Both the position numbers and the translations under genes were made by a program. From assembly GCF_004664715.2 (NCBI RefSeq), contig NC_051082.1, positions 7,595,072-7,659,071 of the forward strand: a DNA stretch of 64,000 nucleotides, in the 5' to 3' direction. Under the pieces are notes generated by a model. That model was not told the origin of the DNA. It saw nothing but the letters and a program-made list of their open reading frames with translations, and searched no databases. The stretch comes from Peromyscus leucopus (lineage: Eukaryota; Chordata; Mammalia; Rodentia; Cricetidae). This document shows positions 57,650-64,000 of this stretch, piece by piece (the first letter of the stretch is position 1; each line of letters opens with the position of its first letter).

Positions 57650-57802
57650 CTCCACAGGCATTCCGTGATGCATGTGTGGAAGTCATAGGACACCTTTCAA
57701 AAGTCTGTTCTCTCCTTCCACCGTGTGGATTCCAGTGTGAAAGTCACATCATCAGGCTTGGTGGGGTGCAGCTTTAACTGCTAAGCCATCTCACTGACTC
57801 TG
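57650..57802 (-). mobile_element. tRNA-derived SINE (B2/B3/B4 group), antisense
   Basis: GTGTGGAAGTCATAGGACACC, TCTCTCCTTCCACCGTGTGG, CATCAGGCTTGGTGGGG and TAAGCCATCTCACTGACT match the same SINE type as 28150-28403 in reverse. Confidence 0.7.
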
Positions 57803-58216
57803 TTCTCAGCTATTACACAGCAATGCCTAGCCACAGTATAAGGACTTATGGATAGATGTGCAAAGATCTGGACACTGAGATGCTCACTGCAAAATTTTTC
57901 TAATTTTGAACATTTGAAATCAGTTTAAATGTCAATGGGTAAAAGCTAAAGAAACCAATTATAACACAGGTGAACCACGGAATCATCTTTGTAGGCTAAA
58001 AAGGTCACCGTGGTTTCATGTTTCCCCTTAATGCATTCACACAGTGAATTGGAAGGCTGTGCTCCTGGAATTCATCTTAGAACCGGGAAAGAAAATGCCA
58101 TGAAAACCTCTGTGTGAGAAAAATTGCAAAATCTTGAAAGTGTACAATTTAAAATTTTTCAAGAGAGGGGTAAAGATATAAGGGGGAAAATTCGGAGTTT
58201 AAAAAAAAAAAAAAAG

Positions 58217-58350
58217 CATGGAGCCCGCAGGTGTGATGGCTCACGCTTTCAAATCCCAGCAGAGGCAAGCAGAGCCTGTTAGTCTGAGAACAGACTGATC
58301 TACATAGGGAATTATGAGTCAGCCAGAGCAACATAGTAAGACCTTGTCTC

Positions 58351-58378
<28 letters not shown>
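58217..58378 (+). mobile_element. Old B1-type SINE with poly(A) tail
   Basis: GGTGTGATGGCTCACGC, TTTCAAATCCCAGCAGAGGC and CATAGTAAGACCTTGTCTC give a diverged 7SL-derived body ending in 28 A (58351-58378). A second A tract (58201-58215) lies just upstream. Confidence 0.75.
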
Positions 58379-58383
<5 letters not shown>

Positions 58384-59551
58384 GTTTAGATTAAGATTAT
58401 GGGACTGGGGTGACTTTTCTTTATTCTGTATTTTCCATGTCAGATTATATTGTTGTTATCATTGGTGGAGGGGACAGTAGCAGAAACCAGAAAGCGAGGT
58501 TAAGTAGCACAAGCCGGCAACAGGATGCATTGCTTCGCCCACACTGAACTTTGTTTCTCACAAACGTGTCTTTCCGAGTCCCCAGGCTTTCAGAACCACG
58601 GACAGTGCATTTAGACCCTTTCCCGGCAGCTTTGTTAGGATTAGCTCTCCGCCATCTGGAAATCTCTCACCCTCCTGTGTGAACAGACTCTTCTCATCTT
58701 GTGGCAAAGACCTGTTTCTTTGAGCTGCTCTCTCCAAATCCCTTGGTTCCTGACATTTCATGATGCTGGGGATGTCGAGGGGATTCCGAGGAAAATGTGT
58801 GTTCCGAGAGCATGTAGAAAATCACTGTTTTTCTCTCCTGTTGTAGATACCCCTGTCCTTCTGTCATAGCTCTGTTTCATCTGTAACTGGGTTAAATGGC
58901 CCTATTAGAAAGCCAGAATGATCTCCACCTTGAGGATGGTTGGTGAATATTTTTTTTCCCTCAGACCTCAAAAAATACCTTGGGAAAGCTGTGTGGGTCC
59001 CTGAGGGATAGGCCGTTAGCCGGGAGGTTGTCTTCATGGTGAAGTGCATTCCCCTGCATCAGGATGAGTGCCTACCACGTGTGCCTCCTGCAGTCTGCTC
59101 ACCGTGACCCTGCCATGTCATGCCTGTCTTTAATCCAAGATTCCCACACCCCGGAGGAGGAAGGATGCTGAGTGACAGGATGTTGGCATACTCAGCCGGT
59201 GCCATTACAATCAAGGCATATGCTGTAACCGCAGGAGAAAGGGAAGGCGTAGATGTGCTAGCTAGAGATGCTCCCTATTTTCTTGCACCCAGAAAGCCCT
59301 TTAAATACATTCAGCCTCGCAGTTAAGCCCAAGCTGTAATAACACAAGGTTAGCCCAGGTGTTTGGTTGATTCACTAAACACTTGTGAACATTTCTGGCA
59401 ACGAATAGGCTCCTGTGAGGTAATTGTTGAGTTGGTTGACTGGTTAACAGGAAATAGGAAGGGTGGTTGGCAGGCTTTGAGCACTTTTAACTGTTGAGCC
59501 AACTTGTAACCTTTAAAAAAATTATTTTTACTATTTTTTAAGCACACACGT

Positions 59552-59552
<1 letters not shown>
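58379..59552. other. Unassigned non-coding sequence
   Basis: About 1.2 kb with no confident repeat or exon. Confidence 0.35.
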
Positions 59553-59612
<60 letters not shown>

Positions 59613-59781
59613 CTGTGCCTATGTGCCAGTGCCTGAAGATGCCAGAAGAAAGTATAAAATCTCAGGGACCTAGAGGTACAGACAGTCGTGAGACAACCCA
59701 CACTAGGTGCTAGGAAATGAACTTGGACCCTCTGCAAGTACAGCAAGCACTCTTGGTTACTGAGCCATCTCTCCAGCCCCC
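59553..59781 (-). mobile_element. B3 SINE, antisense, with (GT)n tail
   Basis: A GT tract of about 29 units (59553-59610) is followed by GATGCCAGAAGAAAGTATAAA, GTGCTAGGAAATGAACTTGG and TGAGCCATCTCTCCAGCCC, which is B3 in reverse with the microsatellite at its 3' tail. Confidence 0.8.
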
Positions 59782-60191
59782 ATAACTTGTCATCTCGACA
59801 ACCACCCAGAACAATCCTTCTCTCCTCTGCACATGGGTTTTGAAATGCTTGCCCACCACACTCACGTCTTCATGTCTTCATTGCCTGCTTCCCCGAGGCT
59901 TAACCTTGTCATGGCTTTCCATCACTCCTAGAATAATGCCGTTTTCCACTAGGTGACAAAGGAGAAACCAGTGTCCTTGTCCTTTTCTTTGATTAAGGAA
60001 ATTAGAAAGGGAATAAGGGAGCGTGCTCCAGTGGGAGCATCTCCACGATGTGCTCCTCCTCTCTTGCTTGTGAGTGAAAGCACGCTGACGTGTCTCTTCT
60101 TTTGTGAGAGGATGTAGCCTGTCCATCATCTCTGCATTTGGGGGTAATGTTCCAATCCCATGGTAAGGACATCTGCAGGCCTGAAGCCTGG
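59782..60191. other. Unassigned non-coding sequence
   Basis: No recognised repeat or exon. Confidence 0.3.
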
Positions 60192-60545
60192 TGTGCTGGT
60201 TAGTTTAGACGACTTGTTATAAACTAGAGTCACCAGGAAGAGGATACCTCAATTGAAGAATTGCCTTCCTAAGACTGGCCTCTGGGCGTGTCTGTGGGGG
60301 CATTTTCTTAATTAGTGACTGATGTAGAAGGCTCAGACTACTGTACGCAGTGACACTCTGGGCTGGTAGCCATGGGTGGTATAAGAAAAGCAGTGTTCCT
60401 CCATGGCTTGTGATTCAGTTCCTGCCTCTAGGTTTCTGTCCCGACTTCCCTTTATGGTGGACTTGGAGCTGCAAGATAAGGGAACCCTTACTATTCAAAT
60501 TGCCTTTGGTCATGATAACACAGTAACAGAACCCTAACCAAAACA
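60192..60545 (+). mobile_element. ERVL/MLT2-like rodent LTR, diverged copy
   Basis: Begins TGTGCTGGTTAGTTTAGACG and ends AGAACCCTAACCAAAACA, with GGCATTTTCTTAATTAGTGAC and CATGGGTGGTATAAGAAAAGC between. It is the same family as 1871-2288, in the same orientation, with more deletions. No clean target duplication was found. Confidence 0.65.
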
Positions 60546-60943
60546 GTTGGACTTGCCAGCTCAGAAGTGTTCCCCTTGATGGCTCCTTCCCTGAGCATGT
60601 GTCACCCCTGAGAACTTGTTTTATTCTCGAAGACCCACTATGCATGCTAACCACATTTCTACATCTATCAAATGGGCACATGGGACCCCTTCCCATTGCG
60701 GTTATTCCAACGCAGTGTTCTTAAAGCAGGACCTCCAAACATCTGCTATCACATTGTGGCTTGATAGAAATATAAACCCTGGCTCCCACTGAGGATCCCT
60801 GGAAATGCTGGGAGCACAGAAAGAAGTGCCTTAGTAAATCCTTTAGGGGGCTTCCAATTCATGGTCAAGTCTGAAAACTACTAAAACAGTAGGAACAACC
60901 CAAGCAAAGTGCCTGGGCACACTGTTTCACTGATAGAATTAGC

Positions 60944-61205
60944 ACTGGGGAGAGGATGGCTCAGTCAGTCAAGCTCTTTCCATGCAATCATGACGACCTG
61001 AGTTCAGTCCCCAGCACTCACGTATAAAACACGTAGTGCTCACCTGCAAGGTACTCCACCCTGGAGGTGGAGATGGCAGATCCCTGAAGCTCAGGGGCCA
61101 ACCAGTCTAGCTAAATCAATGAGCTCCAGGCTCAGCGAAAGATTCTGCCTCAAAAAAAATAAGGCAGAGAACAATTAAGAAAGATACCAAATATTGACCT
61201 CTCCT

Positions 61206-61255
<50 letters not shown>
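60944..61255 (+). mobile_element. B4 SINE with (CA)n tail
   Basis: CTGGGGAGAGGATGGCTCAG, CGACCTGAGTTCAGTCCCCAG, a CAACCAGTCTAGCTAAATC middle and GATTCTGCCTCAAAAAAAATA are B4 landmarks. The tail becomes a (CA)n tract at 61207-61255. Confidence 0.85.
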
Positions 61256-61258
<3 letters not shown>

Positions 61259-61369
61259 GGTGGGTGGGGATCTGTTATTTTTACCCATGTAACTATATGC
61301 AGTACTAAGTATGGCGCTGTCCCGCATCCATCAATCTCTTAGGGAATGCAGTATGGTGAGTACAGTAGT

Positions 61370-61530
61370 TATAGAGTACAGTACAGACTAAGGAGTCAGG
61401 ATAACCTTGCCCCAAAGTTTATGTATACCATAAAGTCCTCTGTGTGCCTCCTAGTCTGTAAGATGGAGATGGCAGTAGGAGCAATAACTGCTCCACAGCG
61501 TATGGTAAGAGGATAAGACCTGAGGAATAG
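61370..61530 (+). mobile_element. MIR
   Basis: AGGAGTCAGGATAACCTTG, a GTGCCTCCTAGTCTGTAAG segment, ATGGAGATGGCAGTAGGAGC and GTAAGAGGATAAGACC follow MIR in sense. Confidence 0.55.
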
Positions 61531-61654
61531 TTAACCTACCATCTGATGAACAGAAAATGCCCCCACTCCCAAGTTATCTATCCTTAGAGTCCCTGTGTGT
61601 GTTCATTTCACCTCCATTATGCCCTAAATGCTTGAAAAGTAGGGCTGACAGAGC

Positions 61655-61866
61655 ACAGTATAAGATTTATATTTGTCTGTCTATGTGGATCTGTGCACAT
61701 GAAGGATGTGCCTATGGATGCCAGAAGAGGATGTTAGGTCCCCTGGAGACAGAGTTGCAGGTGCTTGTGACCTGCTGGTCTTACATGCTGAGAGCTGACC
61801 CCAGGTTGTCTGCCAAAGCCCCAAGCACAGCAAGTGCTCTTGCTGAGCCATTTCTCCATCACCCTG
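61655..61866 (-). mobile_element. B3 SINE, antisense
   Basis: GATGCCAGAAGAGGATGTTAG, GTCCCCTGGAGACAGAGTTG and CTTGCTGAGCCATTTCTCC are B3 in reverse. Confidence 0.75.
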
Positions 61867-62174
61867 ATCGACTGATTATGGTGATTCCCATTGTTCCATA
61901 TGTATAGCTGAGGCACAATTGATGCTTGTAGAGTTGGCTCTCAGTACCCCATACATTAAGACTTCTAACTTCACCACCTCCAGATAACTTGTGTCAGTAT
62001 CAAGAAGTGAGCTGCCATGAGTTGAGGGTAGTGGTCTTACAGAATGATCTGGGATTGTCCTTACTCTGCCATCCACAAGTCCTGTGACTTTAAGACTCCA
62101 ATGCTTTATCAATGAAACATGAATGCTGCTTTGGACGAGTCTATAAATGGAAAATCAAAACTCAAGTTGGTGCA

Positions 62175-62485
62175 GGTCATAAATCTGTTGGGGTAAAGTG
62201 TTGCTTTACAAGCACGAGGACCTGGGTTTGACCCTCCTGAACTTCTGTTAAAAACAAAAAAAAAAACCAAGGTGCAGTGGTGCCTTCTTGTAATCCAAGA
62301 GCTGGGGAGGTGGAGACAGGAGGATCTCTAGGGCTTGATGGCCAGCTAGTCTGTCTGTATCAGTGAGCTTCAGGTGTAGCAAGAGACTCTGTCTTTAATT
62401 ACAAGGTGAAGAGCAACTGAAGAAGACAGCCAATGTCAACCTCTGCCCTCCATATGCACACATGTATACACACATGTGCACACAC
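62175..62485 (+). mobile_element. B4 SINE
   Basis: TACAAGCACGAGGACCTGGG, an A-rich internal insertion (62252-62270), GAGCTGGGGAGGTGGAGAC, GATGGCCAGCTAGTCTGTCT and AAGAGACTCTGTCTTTAATT are B4 landmarks in order. The expected GGCTGG head is eroded. Confidence 0.75.
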
Positions 62486-62940
62486 AGGCAAATTTTTAAA
62501 AAGATGTGTGATTTAAATTTTAAGGAATTCCACGGTCAGGGTGGTTTTATTACTGCTTTATACAGTGGCGTGGCACTGTCAATCAGAGCCCAGGTTCTTT
62601 CTATCTTCTTACTCTCCCATCCATGGTGGGAGGCCTGTGCCCTCAGGCTGGTCCTCTCATAATTACAAGTTGGCAGGTGGTTCCAAGACTCAAACAGAGA
62701 CACCAGGATGCCCAGGGGAAAAAAAAACAGATAATCTAATATCTCCTTGGGGGAAACCTATTCAACCCATTTCTCCTTGTCCCAAGACCACTCCAGATAT
62801 GAGCCCAGGATTACCAAGGTTAATTTAATCAAATTGTTCCCTTTGGTGTGAATGCAACATACAAGGCCACTATTCAGAACCAAATAGACAGGATCACTGT
62901 TGCAATTAAATGAGAAAAATTTCTAAACATGTCTACCATC

Positions 62941-62942
62941 CT

Positions 62943-62996
<54 letters not shown>
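62941..62996 (+). repeat. (CT)n microsatellite
   Basis: CTCCCTCC units followed by about 24 uninterrupted CT units. Confidence 0.97.
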
Positions 62997-63001
<5 letters not shown>

Positions 63002-63109
63002 CCTTTATCTTATTGAGTCATTTCTCTCAGTTCTCATGTTCTGCCACCAACTTCCTTCATATACCTGCAATGTATCCATCCCTCCCTATGACCCTCTAAC
63101 CTTCCAGGT

Positions 63110-63300
63110 CTAGTCAAACATTTTCTTTCCTGAATCTCCACCAAGGTTCCTGCCCACAACGTCTTTTTTAACTTTTATTATTGATCCATTCCTACCCATC
63201 TCCTCCACAGCCACCAGAATGATCATTTTATAACATAAATTGTTTTCAAACCTTCCGTGGCCTCTCATTCTCCATAGAGTTAAATTAGACCCAGAGGTGG
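63110..63300 (+). mobile_element. L2 fragment
   Basis: CACAGCCACCAGAATGATCA, CAAACCTTCCGTGGCCTCTC and CTCCATAGAGTTAAATTAGAC match the L2 'cagagtgatc...aatggctcccc...aggataaagtcc' order. Confidence 0.5.
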
Positions 63301-63574
63301 TGGGTATCAGAGTGCATCTCCCAGAATTACAACCACAAGGAGCAATTAATGGGACCAGAAGCCTTCAATACTGAGCCCTGACCTTGCAGAAGGTCAAACT
63401 TGCCACAGGTTGCTTCCAGCCAGTGGCTGGGCAACTGGATACCAAGACAAGACCACATGCTTCTCTCAGATAGTGGCTCTTGGATGGTAGGCTCCCCAAG
63501 AACCTTCCCCAGCTGAACCTCTGACATACTGCACAGTGGACCTGCATCTTTATGCCTAATCTTTTTTTCTTTCT

Positions 63575-63900
63575 TATTTTTGTAAGTATGTGTGGTATAT
63601 GTTTGTGGGTGTGCATGCCTGGGGAGAATGTATGTGGAGGCCAGAAGCCAACGTTGGGTTTCTTCAATTGTTCTCCATTTTTTAAATGTATTTATTTATT
63701 TACTTACTTATTTTTTTGCTTACTTTGAGACAGGGTCTCTCAGTGAACTTGGAACTTGCTGATTGGCTGGACTGCCTCTTCAACAAGCTCTAGGCATCCT
63801 CCTCCAAGAATATAGGTGTACATGTCTCTTATGTGAGTGCTGGGAATCTGAACTCATGCTGTGTCACACCTGGAAGTACCTCCCACATCTCCTCTTTCTC
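63575..63900 (-). mobile_element. B4 SINE, antisense, with an ATTT-rich insert
   Basis: GGAGGCCAGAAGCCAACGTT, GAGACAGGGTCTCTCAGTG, CTGATTGGCTGGACTGCC and GTGCTGGGAATCTGAACTCA are B4 in reverse. TTTATTTA units at 63683-63715 interrupt it. Confidence 0.75.
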
Positions 63901-64000
63901 TGCATTCATAAGATCGTGTTAGCAGTTGCAGTGGAGCTTAATGGTGGAGGAGCAGCCCAGCCTTGGGTTTGATCACCAGGAATGCAAAAAAGATTTCATT

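Noticed and set aside
59115..59190. Possible B1 fragment (CATGCCTGTCTTTAATCC)
   Set aside because: Only about 40 bp resemble B1 and the rest does not follow, so the match may be chance.

Overview
This 64 kb window looks like nuclear DNA from a muroid rodent, probably a cricetid (deer mouse, vole or hamster group). The evidence is the repeat content: B1, B2/B3, B4 and ID SINEs, two solo retroviral LTRs of muroid type, an Lx-like L1 3' end, and many long (CA)n/(GT)n microsatellites. These lie over an old mammalian layer of MIR and L2 fragments. There is one 500-bp run of N (5427-5926). I recognise no protein-coding exon, tRNA, rRNA or CRISPR array. Every open reading frame is short and lacks gene-like features, and most fall inside simple repeats, SINEs, L2 or pyrimidine tracts. 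The window is best read as intergenic or deep-intronic sequence.

Layout. 0-6.4 kb: a solo LTR with a perfect 6-bp target-site duplication (576-1061), an ERVL-like LTR inserted inside a GT microsatellite (about 1871-2288), a second LTR-like repeat, a B4 SINE, the gap, and an antisense L2. 6.4-28 kb: a long stretch almost free of B1/B2/B4/ID SINEs but rich in MIR and L2. It holds the second solo LTR (15468-15856), a possible third LTR (about 25.9-26.3 kb), a bZIP-motif inverted repeat (16831-16861), and AT-rich non-repetitive segments that could be conserved enhancers (18.4-18.6 kb, 24.2-24.56 kb). 28-43 kb: SINEs, MIR, L2 and microsatellites are mixed. This part includes a 0.5-kb ATCC array and another unique AT-rich segment (33.4-33.84 kb). 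43-52 kb is again free of SINEs and carries palindromes, a pyrimidine-rich tract beside a homeodomain-site-rich block, old LTR-like repeats and a strong CTCF motif (51262-51280). 52-64 kb is dense in SINEs, with a B1 carrying a GGC expansion, a B2/B3 split by a GT/GA microsatellite, and a second CTCF motif in reverse orientation (54741-54754).

If the window has a function it is most likely regulatory. The evidence is the SINE-poor blocks that keep ancient repeats, the transcription-factor motif clusters, and the convergent CTCF motifs. Repeat family names come from remembered consensus sequences, not a database search. Edges of old MIR, L2 and LTR fragments are accurate to tens of bases at best. 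Stretches without an entry showed nothing I could identify.
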